Source: Sphaerisporangium sp. TRM90804
GTDB lineage: Bacteria; Actinomycetota; Actinomycetes; Streptosporangiales; Streptosporangiaceae
Direction: 5' to 3'
NCBI RefSeq assembly: GCF_029846175.1
Contig: NZ_JARWAC010000007.1
Span: 1 to 64,000 of the forward strand
DNA: 64,000 nucleotides
The notes beneath the pieces are model-generated. The model was not told where the DNA came from, did no database searches, and saw only the letters and a list, made by a program, of their open reading frames with translations. Numbering within the stretch: the first letter of the stretch is position 1; each line of letters opens with the position of its first letter. This document shows positions 8,201 to 16,131 of the stretch, piece after piece. The position numbers and the translations under genes are program-made.

Positions 8201-11017
8201 ACCATCGAGGTGCGCGCGGGCGCGGCGGACGGGACGCTGCTCGGCAGCGTCGAGGTGCCCAACACCGGCGGCTGGCAGTCGTGGGATGACTTCACCGTCA
8301 CCCTGGACGGCGAGGCGCCGCCCAGCGGGCCGCTGTTCTTCGTCGTCCGCAAGCCGGCGGGCAGCGACAACAACGGCTCCCTGATCAACGTCAACTGGAC
8401 CGACTTCATCGGCAAGGGCGTCACCGAGAACCAGCGTCCCGAGGTGACCATCTCGGCGACCCCGGACCGCGGTGTGGCTCCGTTGCAGGTCAGCCTGCAC
8501 GCGGAGGCGACCGACCCCGAGGGCGACACCCCGCTGACGTACAAGTGGAACTTCGGCGTGCAGGGCGCGCCCCAGCCGACCACGCCCGACGCCGCGTACA
8601 CCTTCGAGGCGCCCGGCTCCTACGACGTGACGGTCACCGTGACCGACGCCAAGGGCGCCGTGCGCACCGAGCATGTCCGGATCAACGTGGACAGCCCGAG
8701 CACCTCGTGCCTGTCGGGCAGATCCGACGGCTTCGACGGCGTCACGCTCGACCGCTCGCGGTGGAGCGTGCTGCGGGAGAACCAGGACCTGCGGATGACG
8801 GACGGCCGCCTGCTCCTGCCGACGGCGCTCGCCGACATCTACGGCACCGACAACAACACCCCGATCCCCAACCTGGTGCTCCAGCCGACGCCCGAGGGGG
8901 CCTGGCAGGCGACCACCAAGCTCACGATGGACGCACGGGACGCCTACCAGCAGGCCGGGCTCATCCTGTACGGCGACGACGACAACTACGCCAAGATGGT
9001 CCTGCAGGCCCGTGGCACCGCCGACCCGGCGGCCCGAGTCTTCCAGTTCATCAGGGAGGAAGCCGGCCAGCCCAACGAGGTGGCGCAGTCCAACTCCGCC
9101 AACCTCGGCGCGCAGTACCCGACCACCGTCTACATCCGCCTGGCCAGTGACGGCACGAACCTGACCGCCTCGTACTCGCCCGACGGGACGAACTGGACGG
9201 CGATGCCGCAGCGCGACAAGACCGTCGCGGGCATCGTCAACCCGCGCATCGGCCTGGCCTCGTTCGCCGCCACCGGGAACCGGCCGGTCATCGACGCGAC
9301 GTTCGACTGGTTCCAGATCTCGCCCGACGACTCGGCCGGCCCGGTGACCCCGGACGACGAGTTCGACGGCGCGTCGCTGGACAGCTGCCGCTGGACGACC
9401 GTCGTCCGCCCGGACGCCGCCGCGACCCGGGTGACCGGCGGCAACCTGGAGATCGACACCAGCAAGGGTGACATCTACGGCACCGGCAACTCCGACCCGA
9501 AGAACTTCATCCTGCAGACCCCGCCGGCGGGGGACTGGACCGTCGAGACCAAGATCGACGCTTCGGCGTTCAACGAGGCCTACCAGCAGGGCGGCCTGAT
9601 CGCCTACGGCGGCGACGGCGACTACGTGAAGCTGGACTACGTCACCGACGGGTCCAGCACCCGGCGGGTCGAGTTCCGCAGCGAGATCGGCGACGCGGTG
9701 CAGGACCCGCAGCCGCAGCTCGGCGGCGAGATCAGCCAGGGCGTGTGGTGGCTGCGGCTGACCAAGACCGGCACGACCTACCGCGGCTACGCCTCCTCCG
9801 ACGGCGACGCCTGGACCGAGATCGGCACCGGGCTGGTGAACGCCGCGGTGGCGGACGCCAAGGTCGGCCTGTTCGCCTTCGGTGTGGACCAGGCCGCGTC
9901 CAAGACGGCGAAGTTCGACTTCTTCCACGCCTCGTGGGGGGAGGAGGCCGACACCACGCCGCCGACGGTGAAGGCCGAGACCAGCCCGGCGTCGCCCGAC
10001 GGCGGCGACGGCTGGTTCGTCTCCAGCGTGGCCGTCACCGTCACCGCGTCCGACGAGGGCTCGGGGCTGGCCTCCACCGAGGTCAGCGTGGACGGCGGCG
10101 CGTGGGCGCCGTACACCGACCCGGTGAGCGTGTCCGCCGACGGCGTGCACACGGTCGCGTACCGGGCCGTCGACCAGGCGGGCAACACGACCGACGGCTC
10201 CGTCGAGGTGAAGAAGGACGCCACCGCGCCGCTGACCACGGCGCAGTTCGCCCCGTCCAACGACGACGGCTGGCACGGCGCCACCGTGCCGGTGACGCTG
10301 ACGTCGGCCGACGGCGCCTCGGGCCTGGCGAGCATCGAGTACTCGCTCGACGGCGGCGACTGGAAGCGGTACACCGAGCCGGTGAACATCACCGGCGACG
10401 GTGAGCACACCCTGGCCTACCGGGCCAAGGACAAGGCCGGCAACGTCGAGACCGAGAAGGCGGCGACCGTCAAGATCGACGGCAACAAGCCGACCGTCCT
10501 GGTGGCCGGCATCTCCGACACCCAGATCTACGGCGACAGCCAGGACCTGCGCATCTCGTGGCAGGCCGTGGACAGCACCTCGGGGGTGAAGACGCTGACG
10601 GGCACGCTCGACAACGGCGCCTACTCCTCGGGCCGGTTGCAGGCGCTGTACGAGCTGGCGCTCGGGACGCACGCGCTGTCGGTGACCGCCACCGACCACG
10701 CGGGCAACGTCACCACCGAGCGGGTCACGTTCGGGATCACCACCTCGACCAGGGACATCGGCAACCTGATCGACCGGTTCACCGCCACCGGGCGGCTCCG
10801 CCAGGCGAGCGCCAACAAGCTGCACGCGCAGCTCACCAAGGCGCGCAAGGCGGAGGCGAACGGCAACGACACCAAGACCGTGAAGGAGTTGCAGAAGTTC
10901 CGGACCCTGGCCGCCGACCCGGCCGTGGTCTCGACCGCGGAGATCCGCGACGTGCTGGTGCGCGACACCGACGCGCTGATCGGCAGGATCGAGGGCCCCG
11001 CCAAGAAGAACAAGTGA
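5267..11017 (+). CDS. giant secreted ThuA / sugar dehydrogenase multidomain protein
   Basis: 1916 residues with a signal peptide (residues 1-~25). Domains in order, with approximate residues: ThuA-like glutamine-amidotransferase fold 48-265 (VFSKTAGFRHDSIPAGI, GVHAAADTEYDW); glucose/sorbosone-dehydrogenase six-bladed propeller 277-705 (HHGGGMVFDKATGDLWLALG, GMGFRNPFRIGIDP); PKD 708-795; a beta-sandwich conserved after PKD in such proteins 795-905; CBM6-like carbohydrate-binding 905-1052 (IGFIEDGDYWTHNPVNL); second PKD 1055-1142; two concanavalin-like domains resembling the GH43 C-terminal domain 1155-1357 and 1363-1560 (both with DAYQQAG/NEAYQQGG); three Ig-like repeats 1565-1827; and a FIMAH-type helical domain 1828-1909. 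Probable role is binding and oxidation of sugars outside the cell; the substrate is unknown. Start chosen at ATG 5267 for the signal peptide; the ribosome site is weak. Two hairpins follow the stop. Confidence 0.85.
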   Translation: MRRALLSLLLVVSGLFIPATVTAASAASAASATSGSAKASTGATAAVPFSALVFSKTAGFRHDSIPAGIAAIQKLGQDNGFTVDATEDSGAFTEANLEKYQVVVFLSTTGDVLNAAQQTAFENYIKGGGGYAGVHAAADTEYDWSFYGELVGAYFKSHPATQDAVVKVEDPAHPSTAGLPARWARNDEWYDFRTNPRANVHVLTSMDETSYTGGTMGADHPSSWCHNYEGGRSWYTALGHTQASYAEPEFLKMLLGGVQTAAGVVPADCTASLDSAFEKVTLDDNTSNPMMLDVADDGTVVYVDRAGTIKAIRPGGGVVTSGRLNVFTANESGLLGVVLDPGFATNRWAYLFYSPQDKVVDRLSRFTIGDDLTLDTTSEKVLLEVPVQRAECCHHGGGMVFDKATGDLWLALGDNTNPFASDGFTPIDERTGRESWDAQRTSANSNDLRGKVLRIHPETDGTYTVPAGNLYPAGTAGTRPEIYGMGFRNPFRIGIDPKTHKLLVADYGPDAGTPNPNRGPENTVEWNILNAPGFYGWPYCVGNNKPYIDYDFATSASKQAFNCAAPKNDSPNNTGTADLPAAKAATVYYHYSPDPAFPELGGGGAPMAGPAYRFDPELESDRKWPAYWDGKAVFGEWNQDNLYSFQLSADGSQLVDINTMLASMSFKKPMDMKFGADGALYLIEWGSGFGGDNTDSGVYRIDYVQGNRAPIAKAKADKTSGPAPLTVQFSSEGSVDPDGTDLTYAWDFDGDQQTDSTEANPSHTYTENGNFTAVLTVTDEGEKTATASVPIVVGNTAPTVKINVPPDGGLFEFGDQVKFDVTVTDVEDGTIDCDKVLIRAFLGHDEHSHPLDEYNGCTGTVQTTLSSGHSEGENVFYVLEATYTDEGGAGGSKPLTGRTLHLLQPKHKQAEFYSATGRAPGGTGTGDPGVQVETTTDPQGGFNNIGFIEDGDYWTHNPVNLTGVAALRFRVASASTGGTIEVRAGAADGTLLGSVEVPNTGGWQSWDDFTVTLDGEAPPSGPLFFVVRKPAGSDNNGSLINVNWTDFIGKGVTENQRPEVTISATPDRGVAPLQVSLHAEATDPEGDTPLTYKWNFGVQGAPQPTTPDAAYTFEAPGSYDVTVTVTDAKGAVRTEHVRINVDSPSTSCLSGRSDGFDGVTLDRSRWSVLRENQDLRMTDGRLLLPTALADIYGTDNNTPIPNLVLQPTPEGAWQATTKLTMDARDAYQQAGLILYGDDDNYAKMVLQARGTADPAARVFQFIREEAGQPNEVAQSNSANLGAQYPTTVYIRLASDGTNLTASYSPDGTNWTAMPQRDKTVAGIVNPRIGLASFAATGNRPVIDATFDWFQISPDDSAGPVTPDDEFDGASLDSCRWTTVVRPDAAATRVTGGNLEIDTSKGDIYGTGNSDPKNFILQTPPAGDWTVETKIDASAFNEAYQQGGLIAYGGDGDYVKLDYVTDGSSTRRVEFRSEIGDAVQDPQPQLGGEISQGVWWLRLTKTGTTYRGYASSDGDAWTEIGTGLVNAAVADAKVGLFAFGVDQAASKTAKFDFFHASWGEEADTTPPTVKAETSPASPDGGDGWFVSSVAVTVTASDEGSGLASTEVSVDGGAWAPYTDPVSVSADGVHTVAYRAVDQAGNTTDGSVEVKKDATAPLTTAQFAPSNDDGWHGATVPVTLTSADGASGLASIEYSLDGGDWKRYTEPVNITGDGEHTLAYRAKDKAGNVETEKAATVKIDGNKPTVLVAGISDTQIYGDSQDLRISWQAVDSTSGVKTLTGTLDNGAYSSGRLQALYELALGTHALSVTATDHAGNVTTERVTFGITTSTRDIGNLIDRFTATGRLRQASANKLHAQLTKARKAEANGNDTKTVKELQKFRTLAADPAVVSTAEIRDVLVRDTDALIGRIEGPAKKNK

Positions 11018-11021
11018 GGCC

Positions 11022-11045
11022 GGTCACCGGGCTCGTCCGGTGACC
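11022..11045 (+). terminator. hairpin after the ThuA fusion gene
   Basis: GGTCACCGG pairs with CCGGTGACC over a 6-nt loop, starting 5 nt after the stop codon. No T tract follows. A second, stronger hairpin comes at 11062. Confidence 0.6.
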
Positions 11046-11061
11046 TGAGGAATCGCCCCGT

Positions 11062-11091
11062 GCGGGGACGCGACGCCCGTCGCGTCCCCGC
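11062..11091 (+). terminator. second, stronger hairpin before the nrd promoter
   Basis: GCGGGGACGCGACG and its exact complement form a 13-14 bp stem with almost no loop. Together with the hairpin at 11022 it should insulate the nrd promoter from the 5.7-kb gene upstream. Confidence 0.65.
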
Positions 11092-11186
11092 CACGCGTTT
11101 GCGGGGGGTCTCGCCCCGTCGTCCGTGGGCGGCGCGCCGATCCGGCGGCTCCCGCCGGCCCCCGGACGACTGTGACACTTGTCGCA

Positions 11187-11233
11187 CCACGACATGTTGG
11201 GTGTGACTTTCCACCGCCCGCTATATATGGTGC
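11187..11233 (+). promoter_or_regulatory. paired NrdR-box-like sites over the nrdAB promoter
   Basis: Site 1 (11187-11202, CCACGACATGTTGGGT) and site 2 (11218-11233, CCGCTATATATGGTGC) match about 10-11 and 12 of the 16 positions of the NrdR box (ACACWATATMTWGTGT). They are separated by 15 bp, centre to centre 31 bp, the spacing known for paired NrdR boxes in Streptomyces and E. coli. Site 2 contains TATATAT, the likely -10 element, so a repressor here would block transcription. NrdR is the general ribonucleotide-reductase repressor; its gene is not in the window. Confidence 0.65.
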
Positions 11234-11235
11234 CT

Positions 11236-11425
11236 CGTGCGACCGGTTCGGCCGCTCCGACAGGGGCGGCCGAGGCAAGAGGGAACCCGGTGGGAATCCG
11301 GGGCTGCCCCGCAGCGGTGAGTGGGAACGACCGCCGTCAGGCGCACTGGGCCGAAAGGCCTGGGAAGCGACGGCCAGTAGGCATGAGGAATGCGCCCGCG
11401 AGTCCGAAGACCTGCCGGTCGCGCC
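11236..11425 (+). ncRNA. cobalamin (coenzyme B12) riboswitch
   Basis: The leader contains the ordered conserved elements of a cobalamin aptamer: GGGAACCCGGTGGGAATCC (11280-11298), GGGGCTGCCCCGCAGCGGTGA, GGGAAGCGACGGCCAGTAGG (from 11360), and the B12 box AGTCCGAAGACCTGCC (11401-11416). It lies between the NrdR-like sites and nrdA. In Streptomyces coelicolor the same arrangement controls the class Ia nrdABS operon. When B12 is plentiful the class II enzyme (NrdJ) suffices and nrdAB is switched off; here I infer the same logic from the sequence. The 5' and 3' limits are approximate. Confidence 0.93.
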
Positions 11426-11448
11426 GTGCACGCGCGTGCGCGCACGGC
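11423..11448 (+). terminator. expression-platform hairpin of the riboswitch
   Basis: Directly after the B12 box GCCGTGC pairs with GCACGGC, and after one mismatch the stem continues with three more G-C pairs around a tight loop. There is no T tract and the ribosome site of nrdA is 100 nt further on. Transcription stop by a GC hairpin is therefore likelier than masking of the ribosome site, but this is inference. Confidence 0.5.
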
Positions 11449-11561
11449 TGCTCCGAGGCCGCGCGGGACGGTCGACGGCACCGGTGCGAGGGCTGTGCGG
11501 TCTCCTTGCCGGCGCCTCCTGCGCGTTTTCGGTTCACGGCCGAGTTCGCGAGGAGAGAACA

Positions 11562-13955
11562 GTGACCGTCACCGGGGATGCATCGCCCGATCTCGCCGAG
11601 ATCGGGCGGACGGGCGAGGGGGTGGCCGCGCCGCGCCGCGTCCAGATGCGGGTGCGCAAGCGCGACGGCGCGTTCGAGCCCGTCGACGTCGACAAGATCG
11701 TCCGTGCGATCGAGCGGTGGGCCGGCGGTCTGACCGACGTCGACCCGCTGCGGGTCGCCACCAAGACCGTCAGCGGCCTGTACGACGGGGCGAGCACCGC
11801 GGAGCTGGACCGGCTGTCGATCCAGACCGCCGCCGAGATGATCGGCGAGGAGCCCCAGTACTCGCGCCTGGCCGCGCGGCTGCTGTCCGGCTACATCGGC
11901 AAGGAGGTCCGCGAGCAGGGGGTGGCCTCCTTCAGCCAGTCGATCCGCCTGGGGCACGCCCAGGGCCTCATCGGCGACGCCACCGCCGAGTTCGTCCGTG
12001 CCGACGCCCGCGAGCTGGACGACGCGATCGACCCGGACGCGGACCTGAGGTTCGAGTACTTCGGCCTGCGCACGGTCTACGACCGCTACCTGCTGCGTCA
12101 CCCGTCCACCCGGCTGGTGGTGGAGGCGCCGCAGTACTGGTTGCTCCGCGTGGCGTGCGGGCTGGCCCGCACGCCCGCCGAGGCGATCGGGTTCTACCGG
12201 CTCATGTCGTCGCTGGCCTACCTGCCGAGCTCGCCGACGCTGTTCAACTCCGGCACGCGCCACACCCAGATGTCCTCGTGTTACCTGGTCGACTCGCCCC
12301 GCGACGAGCTGGCCTCCATCTACGAGCGCTACGCGCAGGTCGCCCAGCTCTCGAAGTTCGCCGGCGGGATCGGCATCTCCTGGTCGCGGGTCCGTTCACG
12401 CGGCGCGCTGATCCGCGGCACCAACGGGCACTCCAACGGCATCGTCCCGTGGCTGCGCACCCTGGACGCCTCCGTGGCGGCGGTCAACCAGGGCGGCCGC
12501 CGCAAGGGCGCGGCGTGCGTCTACCTGGAGCCGTGGCATCCGGACGTCGAGGAGTTCCTGGAGCTGCGCGACAACACCGGCGAGGACGCCCGCCGTACCC
12601 ACAACCTCAACCTGGCCAACTGGATCCCCGACGAGTTCATGCGCCGGGTCGAGGCCGACGGCGTGTGGTCGCTGTTCGACCCCGACGAGCTGCCCGAGCT
12701 GCCCGACCTGTGGGGGGAGGCCTTCGACGAGGTGTACCGCGCCGCCGAACGGGCGGGCCGGTACGTCCGCCAGGTCAGGGCGCGCGACCTGTACGCCAGG
12801 ATGATGCGCACCCTCGCGCAGACCGGCAACGGCTGGATGACGTTCAAGGACGCCGCCAACCGCCTGTGCAACCAGGCCGCCGAGCCCGGCGAGGTGGTGC
12901 ATCTGTCCAACCTGTGCACCGAGATCATCGAGGTGTCCAGCGACGGCGAGACCGCCGTCTGCAACCTCGGCTCCGTCAACCTCTCCGCGCACGTGGCCGG
13001 CGGGGACGTCGACTGGGAGAGGCTGCGCGGCACCGTGCGCACCGCGGTCACCTTCCTCGACCGGGTGATCGACGTCAACTACTACCCGAGCGAGCAGGCG
13101 GCGGCGAGCAACCCGCGCTGGCGCCCGGTGGGGCTGGGCGTGATGGGCCTGCAGGACGTGTTCTTCGCGCTGGGCCTGCCGTTCGACTCGCCCGAGGCGA
13201 AGGAGCTGTCCACGCGCATCGCGGAGGAGGTCTACCTGTCGGCGCTGGAGACCTCCGCGAGCCTCGCGGAGGACCACGGCGCCCATCCCGCCTACGAGCG
13301 CACGTGGGCGGCACGCGGGAAGCTCCAGCACGACCTGTGGGGGCAGGACGGCACCCAGACCGAGCGCTGGGCCGTGGTGCGCGAGCGGATCGCCGCGCAC
13401 GGGCTGCGCAACTCGCTGCTGGTCGCCATCGCGCCGACGGCCACCATCGCCTCGATCGCCGGCTGCTACGAGTGCATCGAGCCCCAGGTGTCCAACCTGT
13501 TCAAGCGCGAGACGCTCAGCGGGGAGTTCCTGCAGGTCAACAGCGCGCTGGTGGCCGAGCTCAAGAGGCGCGGACTGTGGACCGAGCCCGTCAGGGCCGC
13601 CGTCAAGCAGGCGGAGGGCTCGGTGCAGGGCATCGCCGAGCTGCCGCAGGACGTGCGGCGGCTGTTCCGCACGGCCTGGGAGCTGCCCCAGCGGGCGCTG
13701 ATCGACATGGCCGCCGCGCGCTCGCCGTACGTCGACCAGAGCCAGTCGCTCAACCTGTTCATGAGCGCCCCGACCATCGAGAAGCTCTCCTCGATGTACC
13801 TCCACGCGTGGAAGTCGGGCCTGAAGACCACCTACTACCTGCGCTCGCGTCCGGCCACGCGCATCCAGCAGGCCACCGTCCCCGTCGTGACCAGGGCGCA
13901 AGAGGCTCTCGCCTGCTCGCTGGAGAACCCCGAGTCCTGCGAGGCCTGCCAGTGA
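11562..13955 (+). CDS. nrdA: class Ia ribonucleoside-diphosphate reductase, large subunit
   Basis: 797 residues. Residues ~30-120 are an ATP-cone allosteric domain (VRKRDGAFEPVDVDKIVRAI); the rest is the ten-stranded barrel. Cysteines line up with the E. coli active site: Cys240 (SSCYLVD) and Cys467 (AVCNLGSVNLS) form the redox pair and Cys452 (NLCTEI) carries the thiyl radical, with Glu454 two residues on. The C terminus ends in CSLENPESCEACQ, giving the thioredoxin-linked cysteine pair. It reduces NDPs to dNDPs with NrdB. Start is GTG 11562, 5 nt after AGGAGAG; a longer open frame upstream only runs through the riboswitch. nrdB follows 26 nt downstream. Control is by B12 riboswitch and probably NrdR. 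Confidence 0.95.
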   Translation: MTVTGDASPDLAEIGRTGEGVAAPRRVQMRVRKRDGAFEPVDVDKIVRAIERWAGGLTDVDPLRVATKTVSGLYDGASTAELDRLSIQTAAEMIGEEPQYSRLAARLLSGYIGKEVREQGVASFSQSIRLGHAQGLIGDATAEFVRADARELDDAIDPDADLRFEYFGLRTVYDRYLLRHPSTRLVVEAPQYWLLRVACGLARTPAEAIGFYRLMSSLAYLPSSPTLFNSGTRHTQMSSCYLVDSPRDELASIYERYAQVAQLSKFAGGIGISWSRVRSRGALIRGTNGHSNGIVPWLRTLDASVAAVNQGGRRKGAACVYLEPWHPDVEEFLELRDNTGEDARRTHNLNLANWIPDEFMRRVEADGVWSLFDPDELPELPDLWGEAFDEVYRAAERAGRYVRQVRARDLYARMMRTLAQTGNGWMTFKDAANRLCNQAAEPGEVVHLSNLCTEIIEVSSDGETAVCNLGSVNLSAHVAGGDVDWERLRGTVRTAVTFLDRVIDVNYYPSEQAAASNPRWRPVGLGVMGLQDVFFALGLPFDSPEAKELSTRIAEEVYLSALETSASLAEDHGAHPAYERTWAARGKLQHDLWGQDGTQTERWAVVRERIAAHGLRNSLLVAIAPTATIASIAGCYECIEPQVSNLFKRETLSGEFLQVNSALVAELKRRGLWTEPVRAAVKQAEGSVQGIAELPQDVRRLFRTAWELPQRALIDMAAARSPYVDQSQSLNLFMSAPTIEKLSSMYLHAWKSGLKTTYYLRSRPATRIQQATVPVVTRAQEALACSLENPESCEACQ

Positions 13956-13981
13956 GCGGCACCGACCGCGAGGAGAACCCG

Positions 13982-14977
13982 ATGCTGCTCGACCCGGGCA
14001 TGAGCCTGACGCTGCGGCCGATGCGCTACCCGCTCTTCTTCGACCGCTACCGTGACGCGATCAAGAACACCTGGACCGTCGAGGAGGTGGACCTGCACTC
14101 CGACCTCAAGGACCTGTCGAGACTGTCGGGAGCCGAGCGCCATCTGGTCGGCCGGCTGGTCGCCTTCTTCGCCACCGGCGACACGATCGTGGCCAACAAC
14201 CTGGTGCTCAACCTCTACCAGCACGTCAACGCCCCCGAGGCGCGGCTGTACCTGTCGCGGCAGCTCTTCGAAGAGGCCGTGCACGTGCAGTTCTACCTGA
14301 ACCTGCTCGACACCTACGTCCCCGACGAGCAGGAGCGGTTCGCGGCGTTCGCCGCGGTGGAGAACATCCCCTCCATCCGGCGCAAGGCGGAGTTCTGCTT
14401 CCGCTGGATCGACTCGCTGGGCGAGCTGCGCCGGCTGGAGACGCGCCGGGACCGGCGGGCCTTCCTGCTCAACCTGATCTGCTTCGCCGCCTGCATCGAA
14501 GGGCTCTTCTTCTACGGCGCCTTCGCCTACGTCTACTTCCTGCGCTCCCGGGGCCTGCTCAACGGGCTGGCCTCCGGCACGAACTGGGTCTTCCGCGACG
14601 AGTCCATGCACATGGCCTTCGCCTTCGACGTGGTCGGCGTCGTGCGTCAGGAGGAGCCGGACCTGTTCGACGAGGAGCTGACCGCGCAGGTCAGGCTGAT
14701 GCTCGCCGAGGCGGTGGACTGCGAGGCGCAGTTCGCCGAGGATCTGCTGGAGAACGGCGTGCCGGGCATGTCGGCCGCGGACATGCGGACCTACCTGGAA
14801 CACGTGGCCGACCGCAGGCTTGCCCAGCTCGGCATCGAGCCGCTCTACGGCGCGAAGAACCCGTTCGCCTTCATGGACCTGCAGGACGTGCAGGAACTGT
14901 CGAACTTCTTCGAGCGCCGCGTCTCGGCCTACCAGATGGGCGTGAGCGGCTCGGTCACCTTCGACGCCGACTTCTGA
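13982..14977 (+). CDS. nrdB: class Ia ribonucleotide reductase, radical-bearing small subunit
   Basis: 331 residues. The di-iron/tyrosyl-radical residues can be followed against E. coli R2. FEEAVHVQFY gives iron ligands Glu98 and His101 and the radical Tyr105; CIEGLFFYG supplies a Glu ligand; ESMHMAF supplies the last Glu/His pair. Presence of the tyrosine argues for an ordinary Tyr-radical enzyme rather than the Phe-type class Ic. It is translated from ATG 13982 with GAGGAGAA before it and is co-transcribed with nrdA. In Streptomyces the operon has a third gene, nrdS (AraC-like regulator); here it is missing and modA lies convergently instead. Confidence 0.95.
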   Translation: MLLDPGMSLTLRPMRYPLFFDRYRDAIKNTWTVEEVDLHSDLKDLSRLSGAERHLVGRLVAFFATGDTIVANNLVLNLYQHVNAPEARLYLSRQLFEEAVHVQFYLNLLDTYVPDEQERFAAFAAVENIPSIRRKAEFCFRWIDSLGELRRLETRRDRRAFLLNLICFAACIEGLFFYGAFAYVYFLRSRGLLNGLASGTNWVFRDESMHMAFAFDVVGVVRQEEPDLFDEELTAQVRLMLAEAVDCEAQFAEDLLENGVPGMSAADMRTYLEHVADRRLAQLGIEPLYGAKNPFAFMDLQDVQELSNFFERRVSAYQMGVSGSVTFDADF

Positions 14978-15072
14978 CGCGGCCCGCCCCGGCCCCCGTG
15001 GCCGCCCGGCCCCGCGCCCGCCCCGGGCCGGGGCCCCCGGCGGCCGGGGCGCCGGCGGGGGCCGCCCGCGGC
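14978..15072. terminator. 95-bp G+C block between convergent nrdB and modA
   Basis: Almost pure G and C. CGGCCCCCG (14990-14998) pairs with CGGGGGCCG (15056-15064), and several smaller CCCCGG/CCGGGG hairpins lie inside. It probably stops transcription from both sides. Confidence 0.55.
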
Positions 15073-15876
15073 TCAGGGGGCCTGGAAGCCGGCCCCGGTG
15101 AGCGCGTCCCTGCCCCGCTGGGACAGCACCAGGTCGACGAACCCCCTGGCCGCGCCGGGGGCGGGCGCCTGGGACAGCGGGGCGATCGGGTAGTCGTTGA
15201 CGGCCTTCGCGGCCTCGGGGAAGTCGATGCCCGAGACCTCGCCGCCGGAGGCGAGGACGTCGGTCCGGTAGACGAGGGCGGCGTCCACCTCGCCGAGCTC
15301 GACCTTGGTGAGGGTGGCCTTGACGTCCTGTTCCAGGGTGACGGGGGTGACCCGGACCCCGGCCGCGCGCAGGGCCTCGGCGGCGGCGGCGCCGCAGGGG
15401 ACCTGCTCGGCGCACAGCGCGACCTTGACCTTCGGGTCGGCCAGATCGGCCAGGTCGTCGACCCGGGCGGGGTTGCCGGCCGGGACGGCGATCTGCAGCG
15501 TGTTGCGGGCGAACGTGACCGGGCCGGCCGCCAGAGAGGCGTCGGTGACGATCTTCATCGTGGCGGGGCTGGCCGCGGCGAAGACGTCGGCGGGGGCGCC
15601 CTGGACGATCTGCTGGGCCAGGGTGGAGCTGGAGCCGAAGTTGAAGCGCACCGTCGTGCCCGGGTGCGCGGCCTCGAAGGCCGTGCCCAGCTCGGTGAAC
15701 ACGCCGGTCAGCGACGCGGCGGCGAACACCGTCAGCGTCGTGGCCTCGCCCGGGGACGCCGGCGAGGCCGGGGAGGCGGCGGGCTCGGCCGGCCCGCAGC
15801 CCGCCAGGCCGGCCAGGGCGAGCGGGAGCACGAGGGCCCACCGGGAGAGGTGAAACGTCATCACGAGGCACACCAT
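15073..15876 (-). CDS. modA: molybdate ABC transporter substrate-binding lipoprotein
   Basis: About 267 residues. A lipoprotein signal with lipobox LAGC precedes the type II periplasmic-binding fold: LTVFAAASLTGVFTELG, NFGSSSTLAQQI, ADVFAAASPATM, VTFARNTLQIAVP and ALVYRTDVLASG are all typical of ModA, which binds molybdate or tungstate through Ser/Tyr side chains and backbone. The partner genes modB and modC are not next to it, so either they lie elsewhere or the gene is an orphan. Starts at ATG 15876 (GAGGG immediately before) and ATG 15861 (better signal-peptide start, poorer ribosome site) are both possible. ATAC-GAGG-GTAT, an inverted repeat at 15875-15886, overlaps the start and could be an operator. 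Confidence 0.88.
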   Translation of the reverse strand: MVCLVMTFHLSRWALVLPLALAGLAGCGPAEPAASPASPASPGEATTLTVFAAASLTGVFTELGTAFEAAHPGTTVRFNFGSSSTLAQQIVQGAPADVFAAASPATMKIVTDASLAAGPVTFARNTLQIAVPAGNPARVDDLADLADPKVKVALCAEQVPCGAAAAEALRAAGVRVTPVTLEQDVKATLTKVELGEVDAALVYRTDVLASGGEVSGIDFPEAAKAVNDYPIAPLSQAPAPGAARGFVDLVLSQRGRDALTGAGFQAP

Positions 15877-15963
15877 ACCCTCGTATATGCCGCCCCGAAG
15901 AGCGTAATGCCATGGCAATCGCGGCTCGCTGCCTGACCAGGCCGTCGTATCTGAGAGACGGCG

Positions 15964-16131
15964 TCACGCGCGCACGCGCCGGGCGACGTCGCGCAGCGCG
16001 ACGGCCAGCCGGTCGACGTCGTCCGCGGACGTGAACAGGACGCGGGTCACCCGGACGCGGTCCCCTCTGGTGACGCCTCCGCGCCGGACGGTGAAGACGC
16101 GGTGGTCCATCAGGTGGGTGATGCGTTCACC
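15964..16131 (-). pseudogene. 3' remnant of a class V aminotransferase-like gene
   Basis: The frame SGERITHLMDHRVF, VRVTRVLFTSADDVDRL, AVALRDVARRVRA, stop, reads as the C-terminal end of a PLP-dependent class V aminotransferase / cysteine-desulfurase-like protein, where the sequence R-x-T-x-x-x-x-T-x-x-D-V-D-R-L is common. The frame upstream overlaps the cation transporter gene and has no aminotransferase sequence. I therefore take it for a relic left after a deletion or rearrangement fused it to the transporter end. Assignment from about 50 codons only. Confidence 0.5.

Noticed and set aside
7220-10825. A 1201-codon open frame on the minus strand inside the giant ThuA gene
   Set aside because: It is the codon-position shadow of the real gene in very G+C-rich DNA; its product is Val/Arg/Gly-rich with no domain, while the plus strand gives eleven recognisable domains.
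11172-11561. N-terminal extension of nrdA by 130 codons
   Set aside because: It reads straight through the cobalamin aptamer and promoter; GTG 11562 has AGGAGAG and gives the normal family N terminus.
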